A stretch of 64,000 nucleotides of DNA, taken from contig NZ_JABFVK010000004.1 of the NCBI RefSeq assembly GCF_013362815.1, forward strand, positions 62,001 through 126,000, given 5' to 3'. Shown here in pieces: positions 53,586 through 64,000 of the stretch (position 1 is its first letter; each line of letters begins with the position of its first letter). Source of the DNA: Hamadaea sp. Its GTDB lineage: Bacteria; Actinomycetota; Actinomycetes; Mycobacteriales; Micromonosporaceae. Below the pieces are notes generated by a model. It ran no database searches. It saw nothing but the letters and a program-made list of their open reading frames with translations, and was not told where the DNA came from. Made by a program: the position numbers and the translations under genes.

Positions 53586-53636
53586 TTCATGGTGAACGCC
53601 TGAGCCGAAGAGCGTGGCTCAGGCGTTCACCATGAA
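53586..53636. repeat. 21-bp palindrome overlapping glbO 3' end
   Basis: Left arm 53586-53606, right arm 53616-53636, perfect 21-bp stem around 9 nt. The right arm contains the last six codons of the truncated hemoglobin gene. A third copy of ttcaccatg lies at 53564. Confidence 0.8.
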
Positions 53637-53990
53637 GAACGCAGCCCGTTCCAGATAGTCCCAGAGCGTCTGCTCCAGCTCGGGTTCCAGGCCCAACGAG
53701 TCGACCGCTACCCGCATGTGCTTGAGCCAGGCGTCACGGGCCTCGGCGTCCACCGTGAAGGGCGCGTGGCGAATCCGGAGCCGGGGATGTCCCCGCTCGT
53801 CGGAGTACGTCGTAGGCCCGCCCCAGTACTGCATGAGGAACTTGGTGAGCCGATCACGAGCCGGTCCGAGATCCTCTTCCGGGTACATCGGGCGCAGCAG
53901 CGGGTCGTCGGCGACCCCGGCGTAGAACTCGTCCACCAGCTTCCGGAAGGTCGGCTCGCCGCCGAACTGTTCGTACAGGCTGACCGTCAC
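53619..53990 (-). CDS. Truncated hemoglobin (group II)
   Basis: 123 residues, 2-over-2 globin: SLYEQFGGEPTFRKLVDEFY at the start, the heme ligand His in RIRHAPFTV, and the end helix WDYLERAAFFMVNA. GlbO-type globins bind O2 or detoxify NO. Starts at GTG 53990; its end is shared with a palindrome. Confidence 0.93.
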   Translation of the reverse strand: MTVSLYEQFGGEPTFRKLVDEFYAGVADDPLLRPMYPEEDLGPARDRLTKFLMQYWGGPTTYSDERGHPRLRIRHAPFTVDAEARDAWLKHMRVAVDSLGLEPELEQTLWDYLERAAFFMVNA

Positions 53991-54032
53991 GCCTCAATTC
54001 TGCCAGCCCGTTCGCCGGACGGCACATCAAGA

Positions 54033-55358
54033 TCAGGCGGCGGCGACCGGCTGGGCGGTGGTCTGCTTCGGGGCCGCCTCGGCCAGGGCCCGGTCGAACA
54101 GGTCGCGGCTCGGCCAAGTGGCCGCGACGGTGATGATGAGGATGAGACCGAGAACACTCCAGAGCCCGATCGCCACCGGTACGCTCAGCCGCCAGCTCGA
54201 CAGCAGGCCGGCCGCGATGATGCCGCCACCCTGGCAGAGCTGCAGGCCCATCTGCATGACCCCGAAAGCCCGCGCCCGATAGCCCTCGGGGAGTACGCGG
54301 ACGAACAAGGCGTTCGCCGTCGGCAGCATGCCCGCCGCGAAGAATCCGCAGAGCGCGGACATCACGCATACGCCGAGCAGGCCTGGTTCCAGCAGGGACG
54401 GGATGAGCACGGCCGGAATGGCCAGTGAGAACGGCAGCAGCAGGCGTCGCCGACGGGCCGGGGTGAGCGCCCGGGTCAGGATCAGCGCGCCGAGGGCGGC
54501 TCCGATCGGCGAGGACATCATGATCAGGCCCTGCCAGAGGCCCCGATTCGCCGTCTCGCCACCCTCCAGCTGGTTGGCCCAGGCCGCGCCGAGTCCCTCG
54601 GGCACGGTGGTGAAGAGCATGGCGCTGAAGACCAGCAGTGCGATCGAGCGCATCGTGGTGGAGCCGAAGACCATCCGGAAGCCGGCGCCGGTCTCCCGGA
54701 TCAGGTGCCGCTGCCCCGAGATGACGATCGGGTCGCGGCGGGTCACCCAGAGGGTCAGCAGGATCGCGGACGCGCCGAAGGTGGCCGCGTCGAACAGCAG
54801 CGCGCCGCGTGGGCTGACCGCCGCGAGGAGGCCGCCGACGAGATAACCGCCGACCTGGGCGATCTGCCCGGCGGTGAGGTTCAGCGCGGTGCCCACCGGC
54901 AGCTGATCGCCGGGCAGGATCTGGGGCAGCAGCGCCGACCGGGCCGCTTGGGCCGGTGGACTGGCCAGCGAGGCGAGGAACAACAGGACCAGCATGCCCC
55001 ACAACGGCATACCCGGGACCGCGACGAGCGCCACGAGAGCCATCCGGGCCACGTCACACACGATCATCACGTTGCGATACGCATACCGCTCGGCGAGGGT
55101 GGCGAGCACCGGTCCGGCGATCAGCCAGGGTGCGTAGCTGAGCGCGAAGGCGACCGCCGAAAGGCTGGCCGACTGCGTCTGGCTGTAGACGAGAGCAGTG
55201 ATCGCCGCCTTGGCGAAATAGTCCCCGACGAGGGAGAGCATGTTCGCGGTGAAGACCGTCCGATATTCGCCCCCGGCCAGCACCTCGCGATAGGTCGCTG
55301 AGCGTTCATCCTGTGCGGGTGCGTTCCGCGCGCCATCCTCGGGGGTGGTCCGGGACAC
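54033..55358 (-). CDS. MFS transporter
   Basis: About 441 residues with 12 membrane helices, enterobactin-exporter/multidrug type (SPPAQAARSALLPQILPGDQLPVGTALN loop; FFAAGMLPTANALFVRVLPEGYRARAF). Likely a drug or metabolite exporter. GTG 55358 is chosen because ggagg lies 7 bases upstream; an upstream GTG at 55406 would add 16 residues. Confidence 0.9.
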   Translation of the reverse strand: MSRTTPEDGARNAPAQDERSATYREVLAGGEYRTVFTANMLSLVGDYFAKAAITALVYSQTQSASLSAVAFALSYAPWLIAGPVLATLAERYAYRNVMIVCDVARMALVALVAVPGMPLWGMLVLLFLASLASPPAQAARSALLPQILPGDQLPVGTALNLTAGQIAQVGGYLVGGLLAAVSPRGALLFDAATFGASAILLTLWVTRRDPIVISGQRHLIRETGAGFRMVFGSTTMRSIALLVFSAMLFTTVPEGLGAAWANQLEGGETANRGLWQGLIMMSSPIGAALGALILTRALTPARRRRLLLPFSLAIPAVLIPSLLEPGLLGVCVMSALCGFFAAGMLPTANALFVRVLPEGYRARAFGVMQMGLQLCQGGGIIAAGLLSSWRLSVPVAIGLWSVLGLILIITVAATWPSRDLFDRALAEAAPKQTTAQPVAAA

Positions 55359-55507
55359 CGTGGAGCCTCCAGTTTTCGCGAACGGCGGTGCATCTGGGTC
55401 GGTCACCGCGTCGCAATATGGGCGACGAACGACGTTCCTGTGGTGCTACGTGTCCCGATTCTGCCCGAATAGCTGAGGCTTGGCTAGTCCCCACGGATGA
55501 CGGGGGG

Positions 55508-56557
55508 CTATACGGGTGCCGGACCGCGTACGCCGTTCTCCCCGTCACCCGGAGTGCTCGGCCGCAGCCCACGCGACGCGGCGATGGTGGCGGCGATGCC
55601 GGAGGTTTCCAGTGCCTCGGTCATCCGGCGGCGAAGCTCGCGCAGAATCCGGGCATGGGTGTCGTTCGTCGTCTTCGCGGTCACCCGGACGGTCGCGCCG
55701 TCGACGGTCACCGATTCGATCCCGGCCACCTCCGGCGGCTCCAGGAAGTCGTCGGCGTACGCCGGGTCGTCGGCGAACCGTTGCAACGCCGTACGCAGGA
55801 CGCTGACCGCCTCGTCGACCCCGGCGAAGCCGATCGGCAGGTCGACGATGGCGACGGCGTGTCCCTGGCTCTTGTTGCCGACCCGGATGATCTCTCCGTT
55901 GCGGACGTACCAGACGACGCCCTGACCGTCGCGGATCGTGATGGTACGCAGCCCGACCGCCTCGACGACGCCCACGACGTCGCCCACGTCGACCGTGTCG
56001 CCGACGCCGTACTGGTCCTCCAGCAACATGAACAGCCCGGCGATGAGGTCTTTGACCAGCGACTGCGCGCCGAAGCCGAGCGCGGCGCCGACGATGCCCA
56101 GGCCCGCGACGAGCGGGGTGAGGTTGATGCCGAGTTCGGCGAGGACCATGAGCCCGGCGATGGAGAAGACGGTGACCGTGACGAAGCTTCGCAGCACCGA
56201 GCCGATCGCGGCCGCCCGCTGCCGTCGCCGTTCGGGGAACAACGACGTGGGCTCGGACAGCGCGCTCGGCAGCTTCTCCCGCAGCGGTCGCAGGATCGTG
56301 GGGATCTTGCCCTCGCCGGCCCGGCCGGTCATCCGGGTGATCGTCCGGTGGAGGACCGCCCGCAGGATGAGCGCGAGGATGACGATGAGGACGATGCGCG
56401 CCGGCTTGATCACCCAAAGACTCGCCTCAGCGACTTGAGCGTTGTGGAGCCAGTCGTAAAGCTGCATGCATGCGTCGTCACCAGCGCAGTCGACTGAAGG
56501 GGTGGGCGAGACGCTGGGGCCGGCATCGGCGACGAACTGGAGGAGAAGCGCGGTCAC
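55508..56557 (-). CDS. MscS-type mechanosensitive channel
   Basis: 349 residues. Helices near residues 45-65, 115-140 and 140-170 and the TM3 pore helix (GIVGAALGFGAQSLVKDLIAGLFMLLEDQYGVGDTVDVG) are clear, followed by the beta domain (RTITIRDGQGVVWYVRNGEIIRVGN). It opens under membrane tension on osmotic downshock. Tandem with the MFS gene on the minus strand. Confidence 0.94.
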   Translation of the reverse strand: MTALLLQFVADAGPSVSPTPSVDCAGDDACMQLYDWLHNAQVAEASLWVIKPARIVLIVILALILRAVLHRTITRMTGRAGEGKIPTILRPLREKLPSALSEPTSLFPERRRQRAAAIGSVLRSFVTVTVFSIAGLMVLAELGINLTPLVAGLGIVGAALGFGAQSLVKDLIAGLFMLLEDQYGVGDTVDVGDVVGVVEAVGLRTITIRDGQGVVWYVRNGEIIRVGNKSQGHAVAIVDLPIGFAGVDEAVSVLRTALQRFADDPAYADDFLEPPEVAGIESVTVDGATVRVTAKTTNDTHARILRELRRRMTEALETSGIAATIAASRGLRPSTPGDGENGVRGPAPV

Positions 56558-56754
56558 GAGAAGTTAGTACAGCACGGCCAGCTCGGAAGGCCAGTCCGCC
56601 GGTAATTTCCGGCATTTCCGACGCGTTGGGCTACATGGCGGTGAATTCTTCGCTGGAAGTCGAAAAAGGTCGTGCGTTTAGCACATCCGTCGGTCACGAT
56701 GGTCACAGGCCCCCCGTTCGGGGGAACGACGACTGCGCGAGATGGGTGACGGCG

Positions 56755-57276
56755 ATGCCTGACATACGACACACGAAGAGCTCAGCAGCCCTGGTCCTGA
56801 ATGCGACTTATGAGCCCTTGTGTGTCGTCACTGTCCGACGCGCCGCGATTCTCATCCTCTCCGGCAAAGCCGTCTGTGTGGCGGACGGCGAAGGAGTGCT
56901 CCACAGCACTCGCCGAGCCCTGCCGATCCCCTTGGTGATAAGGCTTCAGCGCTACGTGCGCGTCCCTTACCGGACGCATGTGGGATTGTCCCGCCGGGCG
57001 ATCTTTGCCCGCGACGGCGGCCGCTGCGTCTACTGCCTCGGCCCGGCCGAGACCATCGACCACGTGGTGCCCAAGTCCAAGGGCGGCGGCCACCACTGGG
57101 AGAACGTCGTGGCAGCCTGCGCCAGGTGCAACCACTCCAAGGGCGACAAGTCGCTGGCCGAGCTCGGCTGGCGGCTGCCGTCCCAGCCCACCGCCCCGCG
57201 TGGGGCCGCGTGGCGGGTGCTCGGTCACCGAGTGCCCGACCCGAGGTGGGAGGAGTGGCTGGCCCCGGCCCTCTGA
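56755..57276 (+). CDS. HNH endonuclease
   Basis: About 173 residues. A DNA-binding N-terminus (ALVLNATYEPLCVVTVRRAA) leads to the HNH core RCVYCLGPAETIDHVVPKSKGGGHHWENVVAACARCNHSKGD, with the CxxC pairs of the zinc site. This actinobacterial family is thought to be a restriction or repair nuclease. A short hairpin precedes it; no obvious operon partner. Confidence 0.93.
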   Translation: MPDIRHTKSSAALVLNATYEPLCVVTVRRAAILILSGKAVCVADGEGVLHSTRRALPIPLVIRLQRYVRVPYRTHVGLSRRAIFARDGGRCVYCLGPAETIDHVVPKSKGGGHHWENVVAACARCNHSKGDKSLAELGWRLPSQPTAPRGAAWRVLGHRVPDPRWEEWLAPAL

Positions 57277-57326
57277 GCCACGAACTGAGTCACCAGCTGG
57301 GGGTACGCCGTTGTGCGTATCCCCGG

Positions 57327-57956
57327 CTAGGCCTTGTGGACCTCGATGAGCGAGGCGAAGACGATGACGTTGCTCGCGTAGCCGAGGTCGCCGCCGACCC
57401 ACGAGCCGCCACAAGTGATGAGGCGCAGCGCGGGCCGTGAGTAATCGTCGTAGACCCGTTTCGCGGGGAGGTCCGACTTGCGGAAGGTCTCGACGGAATT
57501 GACCTCGAAGACCGTGACGTTGCGATCCCGCCGGGTGATCTCGATGCGCGCGCCGGCCTTGAGGTCGTCGAGCTTGTGGAAGACGGCTGGATGGTCGTGG
57601 GTGTCGACGTGGCCGACCAGGATGGCCGGGCCGTACTGACCAGGGCTGGGCCCCTCGGTGAACCACCCGGCCTCGTTCGTGAGCGAGAGCGCCGGCACCG
57701 CGATGGCGCCGTCGCGATCCCGGCCGACGCCGTGCACGGTGGCCCGGACGCCGATCGACGGAATGACGATCCGCATCGGGCGGCTGGGCCCGAGGACCGG
57801 GAACTTGCCCGGTGGCGCCTTGGTGCCCGAACCGAACAGGTGGGGCAGCGAGAACGCTCCGGTGGCCTGGCCGAGCCCGACGCCCGCGCAGAAGATCCCC
57901 GCGAGCACGAGCAGACCGGCCAGCCATCCCGTCCAGCGGCCGGTCCGGAGGGTCAC
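57327..57956 (-). CDS. Class F sortase
   Basis: 209 residues. Signal/membrane anchor (LAGLLVLAGIFCAGVGL), His in LVGHVDTHD, catalytic Cys in LITCGGS and the C-terminal beta strands of a sortase. Class F sortases are actinobacterial. Its GTG start overlaps the stop of the substrate-like gene by four bases, so the two are co-translated. Confidence 0.92.
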   Translation of the reverse strand: MTLRTGRWTGWLAGLLVLAGIFCAGVGLGQATGAFSLPHLFGSGTKAPPGKFPVLGPSRPMRIVIPSIGVRATVHGVGRDRDGAIAVPALSLTNEAGWFTEGPSPGQYGPAILVGHVDTHDHPAVFHKLDDLKAGARIEITRRDRNVTVFEVNSVETFRKSDLPAKRVYDDYSRPALRLITCGGSWVGGDLGYASNVIVFASLIEVHKA

Positions 57957-58465
57957 AGCCGGACTTCGCGCCGCCGGCGGGCCGTCCAGAAGGCCAGCGC
58001 GCCACCCGCCACTACGGCAGCGAGACCACCGGCGAGCAGCGCCGTGCCGCCGCCACCACGGTGAGCAAGATAACCGCCACCGGTGTTCGGGCCCTTGGTG
58101 GGCCGAGACGATGCGCTGATCACCCAGACTGTCGTGGTCGCCGTGCTACCGCTCGCGCAGGTCAGCTTGACCGAGTAGCCGGCCGGCTTCTTGTCCGACG
58201 GGATGGTCGCGGAACCGATGAGGAAGCCCTTCTCCGGCGTCAGCGTGACCGTGCCGAACGCGTTGGACGTCGCCTTCGCCGGGTTCGGGTTCGCGCCGCA
58301 GCTTCCGCGTAACGCCACCTGATATCCCGCGAGGATGGTCGACGGGTTCACCTCGATGAACACGGTGTCGGCGTGGGCCGGCAGCGCCGGTCCCAATAGG
58401 AGGGTCGCGGCTCCGGCGAGCAACGCGGCGCTCCCGACGGCAAGGCGGGACAGAACAGCCCTCAT
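57953..58465 (-). CDS. Secreted protein with sorting-like C-terminus
   Basis: 170 residues. Signal peptide (VGSAALLAGAATLLLGPALPAHA), an Ig-like domain (VFIEVNPSTILAGYQVALRG, LTPEKGFLIGSATI), then KGPNTGGG, a hydrophobic stretch and RRRR at the end. That layout (short Pro-Thr-Gly motif, helix, positive tail) is a cell-wall sorting signal. It is the likely substrate of the adjacent sortase. Confidence 0.85.
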   Translation of the reverse strand: MRAVLSRLAVGSAALLAGAATLLLGPALPAHADTVFIEVNPSTILAGYQVALRGSCGANPNPAKATSNAFGTVTLTPEKGFLIGSATIPSDKKPAGYSVKLTCASGSTATTTVWVISASSRPTKGPNTGGGYLAHRGGGGTALLAGGLAAVVAGGALAFWTARRRREVRL

Positions 58466-58646
58466 GGCGATTCCTCTCGTATGTCCTGATCATCATCCTT
58501 ACAGAGATTGGTGCCCGCTTTCCGAGATTGGCGGTATTTCTTGGCGTACCCCGCCACGCTGGGTGATCGTCGGTAGGTTTAGCTTTAGAAGGTCCACCGT
58601 CCTTCTGGACGCTTTTCGCTGAGTCGCCTTTCAGGAGGCGTTGATC

Positions 58647-58970
58647 TTGGATATTGCGCAGACGGTTCTCACTTTCGTCGTAGCGCCGCTCGCCGTGATC
58701 GGAGTGGTCGCGGTACTCGTGTTCGCGGGCAGCGGGAAGAGCCGCGCCAAGCGCTACCGGCCCGGCCGGTCCTTCGACTCGGCGCCGGTCTGGTTCACCG
58801 CTTCGGCCCACCCGACGAGTGCGCACCCCACGAGTGCGCACCCCACGGGCGACTCCGGCGAGCACTCTCAGGCAGCGCTGCCTGCGGCCGGCAGCTCGGC
58901 TTCGGTTCCGGCGGTGGCGGCGACGGCATCGGCCCCCGGCGTGACAGGAGGCGCAAGTGACCGCTGGTGA
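58647..58970 (+). CDS. Small membrane protein with SAHPT repeats
   Basis: About 107 residues. One membrane helix (LTFVVAPLAVIGVVAVLVFA), then a basic turn and three repeats SAHPT. TTG 58647 sits 8 bases after aggagg and is chosen over the nearer TTG 58641. The stop lies inside the DUF5130 start, so the two are coupled. Confidence 0.75.
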   Translation: MDIAQTVLTFVVAPLAVIGVVAVLVFAGSGKSRAKRYRPGRSFDSAPVWFTASAHPTSAHPTSAHPTGDSGEHSQAALPAAGSSASVPAVAATASAPGVTGGASDRW

Positions 58971-59349
58971 GCACCTCGAGACCCAGCCGAGCGAGGGTCC
59001 GTTCACGACTCGGCAGCTGCTGCGCCTCGACGAGGCCCTGCGGCAGGCGGACGAGACGACCGGGCTGTCGTTCAGCATCTACTGCGGACGGCTTGACGAG
59101 CCGGTGCGCGAAGCGGCCGAGAAGCTGCACAGCCAGCTCGACGACCCGGCCCGCTCGGTCCTGCTGGCGGCCTCGCCGGAGCAGCGGCAGCTGGAGATCG
59201 TGACGGGCGAGACCGCCCGCAGGCGGCTGCACGACCGGGACTGCAAGCTCGCGGCGTTCTCCATGGCCGCCGCGTTCAACGGGGGCGACCTCGCCGGCGG
59301 TTACATCAGCGGGCTCGCGATGCTCGTGAACCTCGCCGGTCGCTCCTGA
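58957..59349 (+). CDS. DUF5130 protein
   Basis: 130 residues, TPM-domain-like (FTTRQLLRLDEALRQADETTG, FSIYCGRLDEPVREAAEKLH). Common in actinobacteria, role unknown. GTG 58957 overlaps the upstream gene by 14 bases. Confidence 0.88.
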   Translation: MTAGEHLETQPSEGPFTTRQLLRLDEALRQADETTGLSFSIYCGRLDEPVREAAEKLHSQLDDPARSVLLAASPEQRQLEIVTGETARRRLHDRDCKLAAFSMAAAFNGGDLAGGYISGLAMLVNLAGRS

Positions 59350-59363
59350 TCCTCCTTACGCGA

Positions 59364-59393
59364 AACGGGGCCCCGCTTGGGGTCCCGTTTTTT
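59364..59393 (+). terminator. Intrinsic terminator
   Basis: Stem aacgggGcccc with ggggTcccgtt (G-T pair) around gctt, followed by TTTTTT. It closes the DUF5130 transcript. Confidence 0.85.
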
Positions 59394-59418
59394 GCGCTGG
59401 ATCAGCTTGTCTCCAGGG

Positions 59419-59475
59419 CAGATCAGGGTTCTGGGTCGAATCACGCTCCATGATTCGACCCAGAACCCTGATCTG
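59419..59475. repeat. Long palindrome, family I copy E
   Basis: Perfect 25-bp stem (59419-59443 with 59451-59475) around cgctcca. It has the gatcagggttctgggtcgaa core of copy A. A broken gcgctggatcag end lies at 59395-59406, as if the left arm had been interrupted. It lies between convergent genes. Confidence 0.9.
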
Positions 59476-59482
59476 CAGGGGT

Positions 59483-62044
<2,562 letters not shown>

Positions 62045-62155
62045 GGGGGCAACTCCTTGTCAGCAAATGATGGAAACGCAGGTAAGTACCAAGCGTTTCC
62101 TGGACCCTAACACCGGGTTGTGTGGCAAACGTGACCCTCTGTCGTTGAGCACTAC

Positions 62156-62413
62156 ATGGCAGAGAACAACGCCGCTCCGTGGACCCTGGTGGTCCACCCG
62201 ACCGAGGTCGCCGCCTGCCGTGGCGCGATCCGATTCGACGTACGCCCCGGCGAATGGGCCGATCCGGACCTGGCCGACCTCGTCGCGCCACCCATCGTGG
62301 TACGCGCCCAGTTCGCCAACGGCCGGCACCGGGCCGTCGAGATCCAACCCCAGCGCATCCCGCATTACGTGCCCACGTGGCGAGACCTCGCCGGGGCGCT
62401 CGCCCCGGCCTGA
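62156..62413 (+). CDS. Hypothetical protein
   Basis: 85 residues, no membrane segment; reads WTLVVHPTEVAACRGAIRFD, then VVRAQFANGRHRAVEIQPQR. Divergent from pepN and followed by DUF1015. Family not recognised. Confidence 0.55.
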   Translation: MAENNAAPWTLVVHPTEVAACRGAIRFDVRPGEWADPDLADLVAPPIVVRAQFANGRHRAVEIQPQRIPHYVPTWRDLAGALAPA

Positions 62414-62438
62414 TCCGGCAGCGGTATTTTCGAGCACC

Positions 62439-63644
62439 ATGACGGTTGTGCACCCGATCTCCCGCGCCTGGCTCGCCACCCCCACCGGCCGCACCGGAGC
62501 GCAGAATTACGACGAGTTCGCCGACGACGCCGAGATCACCGCGATCATCGAGGCCGACCCGGCCAGCGCGCTGGCGATCGAGATGCCGCACCTCGCTCCC
62601 GACTCTCTGGGCAGCAGCTTCACCGACTCGCTGCCCGCCGCGCAGAGCCGGCTGACCGCGCTGCAAGAGTCCGGCGCGCTCGCCGCCGCCGACGAGGTGG
62701 TCGTCGTCTACCGGATCACCGCGCCCGACGGCGCGATCGGCTACGGCCTCTGGGCCATGGTCGACACCGACCAGATCTCCACCAGCGCGGACGAACCCGG
62801 ACTCGTCATCCGCAACGAGGACGTCTTCCTCGCGAAGGTCAAGGAGCGCGTCGCCCTCTTCCAGGCCATCGGGCACCTGCTCAGCCCGGTGCTGCTCCTC
62901 CAGACCGCTCGCGGCGACGAACTGCACGCCGCGCTCGCCGCGGCCGTCGCGGAGCTCGGTCCGTCCGTCGCGAGCGACGTCGACCCCGCTGGGCGTATCC
63001 ACGAAATCTGGCCGGTGAGCGCGACCAACCCCCTGGCCGCGAGCCTCGCGGACCTAGCGGGCGGCGGCGAGCTGGTGGTCGCGGACGGCAACCACCGCTC
63101 CCTCGCGGCCCAGGTCGGCGAGCTGCCGCGGTTCCTCGCGGTCGTGACCACCCCGGCCTCCGTGGCCATCCAGCCCTATAATCGCCTGGTCGCCGGGCTG
63201 CCGCTAGCGCCGAACGAGCTGGTCGCGACGCTCGAGAAAACCGGTGCGACGGTCACCGCGCTCACCGGCCCGGTCACCGTCCCCACTACTCGCGGCACCA
63301 TCCACTTGTACGCACAAAGCAGCGCGTGGGCAGTGCAACTCCCGCCCTCAGCCGGCGTGCCCGACGTGGAGAACCTGGATCACGCGCTGGTCGAGCGGCT
63401 GGTCTTCGACGAAGCGCTGGCCCTCGACCCCGGCGACAAGCGGATCACCTACGTCGGCGGCGACTACCCGGCCACCTGGCTCGCCGGCGAAGTCGATGCC
63501 GGCCGCGCCGACCTGGCGATCCTCATCGCGCCCGTCACCGTCGACGACTTCGTCGCCGTGAATCTCGCGCGGCAGAAGCTGCCCCGCAAGTCGACCTGGT
63601 TCACCCCCAAGGCCCGGGCCGGCCTCGTCACCGCCGCCCTCTAG
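62439..63644 (+). CDS. DUF1015 protein
   Basis: About 401 residues. The conserved motif DGNHRSLAAQ (the DGHHR-like signature of DUF1015) is near residue 215. The family is related to SbnI-type serine kinases and is otherwise unknown. ATG 62439 marks the natural start; the frame is open far upstream only as antisense of pepN. Confidence 0.85.
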   Translation: MTVVHPISRAWLATPTGRTGAQNYDEFADDAEITAIIEADPASALAIEMPHLAPDSLGSSFTDSLPAAQSRLTALQESGALAAADEVVVVYRITAPDGAIGYGLWAMVDTDQISTSADEPGLVIRNEDVFLAKVKERVALFQAIGHLLSPVLLLQTARGDELHAALAAAVAELGPSVASDVDPAGRIHEIWPVSATNPLAASLADLAGGGELVVADGNHRSLAAQVGELPRFLAVVTTPASVAIQPYNRLVAGLPLAPNELVATLEKTGATVTALTGPVTVPTTRGTIHLYAQSSAWAVQLPPSAGVPDVENLDHALVERLVFDEALALDPGDKRITYVGGDYPATWLAGEVDAGRADLAILIAPVTVDDFVAVNLARQKLPRKSTWFTPKARAGLVTAAL

Positions 63645-63669
63645 GCCCCCGGTCGGCTGCGTTCGTTTG

Positions 63670-63735
63670 ATGATCCACATCCCGTGCTGTGTCAAATCCG
63701 GGCCCTCGAACGACACGGATCGGGCTGTGGATCAT
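63670..63735. repeat. Imperfect palindrome
   Basis: atgatccacatccc (63670-63683) pairs with gggctgtggatcat (63722-63735), one mismatch, with an inner gtgtc/gacac. It follows the DUF1015 gene. Confidence 0.6.
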
Positions 63736-63816
63736 GACCGGCGACGGGGATATCCGTGCGGGATCCCGTTTCGCTTCGTGTAGTATTCGCTGGGCGCTTC
63801 CCTCGGGGTGCGCAAC

Positions 63817-63890
63817 GCGGGCGTAGCTCAATGGTAGAGCCTCAGTCTTCCAAACTGATTACGGGAGTTCGATTCTCCTCGCCCGCTCCA
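63817..63890 (+). tRNA. tRNA-Gly(TCC)
   Basis: Acceptor stem GCGGGCG pairs with CGCCCGC; D arm TAGCTCAATGGTAGAGC; anticodon stem TCAGT/ACTGA with loop CTTCCAA (anticodon TCC at 63849-63851); T arm GGGAGTTCGATTCTCC; CCA encoded at 63888-63890. A hairpin terminator follows. Confidence 0.97.
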
Positions 63891-63895
63891 CGCAT

Positions 63896-63922
63896 GAGGC
63901 CCAGGTCACTGACCTGGGCCTC
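63896..63922 (+). terminator. Terminator of tRNA-Gly
   Basis: Perfect 13-bp dyad gaggcccaggtca / tgacctgggcctc with a 1-nt centre, followed by tttg. Confidence 0.85.
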
Positions 63923-63937
63923 TTTGCCATTTGCGAG

Positions 63938-64000
63938 CTACAGCGCGGCGACGAACTCGCGTACGTCGCCGATGTAGAGATCGGTTGCTTCGTGGGCCGC
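63938..64000 (-). CDS. C-terminal fragment of an unidentified protein
   Basis: The last 20 codons of a minus-strand gene that continues past the right edge. It ends ATDLYIGDVREFVAAL, an amphipathic helix. Too short to name a family; alpha/beta-hydrolase-like proteins often end this way. Confidence 0.5.
   Translation of the reverse strand, partial: AAHEATDLYIGDVREFVAAL

Noticed and set aside
56710-56724. Hairpin ccccc/ggggg before the HNH gene as attenuator
   Set aside because: Only five base pairs with no T-run; too weak to call.

Overview
The window is high-GC DNA with dense, mostly short-spaced genes, GTG/TTG starts, many 1- or 4-nt stop/start overlaps and a striking abundance of the word cgtacgc. 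A complete cvnABCD-type conservon, a class F sortase, an F420 reductase, a SigB/SigF-family sigma factor, an ECF42 sigma factor with its DGPF partner and an actinobacterial RNase P RNA all point to an actinomycete. Word usage and gene order fit Micromonosporaceae best, but the genus cannot be fixed from sequence alone. Most of the window looks chromosomal. The stretch from about 36.9 to 41.9 kb is more accessory: poorly known small genes, a decayed PIN toxin beside its antitoxin, a Fic protein with its own AT-rich operators, and the rnpB gene at its edge.

Layout. 0-5.7 kb: a zinc-ribbon coiled-coil protein (5' end outside the window) coupled to an RNase H/histidine-phosphatase fusion, a GT39-like membrane glycosyltransferase, and a DUF3311/monocarboxylate symporter pair. 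5.8-7.4 kb: an overlapping nucleotidyltransferase-BON-metallophosphoesterase operon. 7.4-16.6 kb: two GT4 glycosyltransferases, a UPF0145 protein, a STAS anti-anti-sigma factor, a glycogen-debranching-like enzyme, a SigB/SigF-type sigma factor and an ANTAR-GAF-PAS-SpoIIE phosphatase. Two GTTT-N15/16-GGGTAY promoter candidates in this block suggest a stress regulon linked to glycan or storage-sugar metabolism. 16.7-19.9 kb: a CUT2-type sugar ABC transporter whose start codon abuts a perfect 18-bp palindrome. 20.2-24.3 kb: an Ogt-type methyltransferase, LtrA, a BTRD lipoprotein and small proteins. 24.6-28.2 kb: the conservon. 28.2-36.9 kb: a tyrosine phosphatase, a DMT exporter with a divergent LysR regulator, a secreted discoidin/beta-helix protein under a LacI-type operator, an ADP-ribosylglycohydrolase, and ECF42 with its DGPF partner. 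36.9-42.4 kb: the accessory stretch and rnpB. 42.5-64 kb: a TauE transporter, a histone-H1-like Lys/Ala protein, an RNB nuclease, an F420 reductase, panB, ettA, a thioesterase, a YbjN protein, a beta-propeller protein, truncated hemoglobin, MFS and MscS proteins, an HNH nuclease, a sortase with its likely substrate, DUF5130, pepN, DUF1015 and tRNA-Gly(TCC).

The most unusual recurring signal is a set of long, near-perfect palindromes scattered between genes. Five copies share one core (about 5.69, 8.77, 28.17, 48.5 and 59.4 kb). Two copies share another (30.7 and 46.7 kb). Larger singletons include a nested 240-bp structure at 19.96-20.2 kb. Two copies of the first family sit in divergent intergenic regions and none has a clear T-run, so they are not simply terminators. 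One copy supplies the last 18 codons of the tyrosine phosphatase gene. They look like an uncharacterised dispersed palindromic repeat family.
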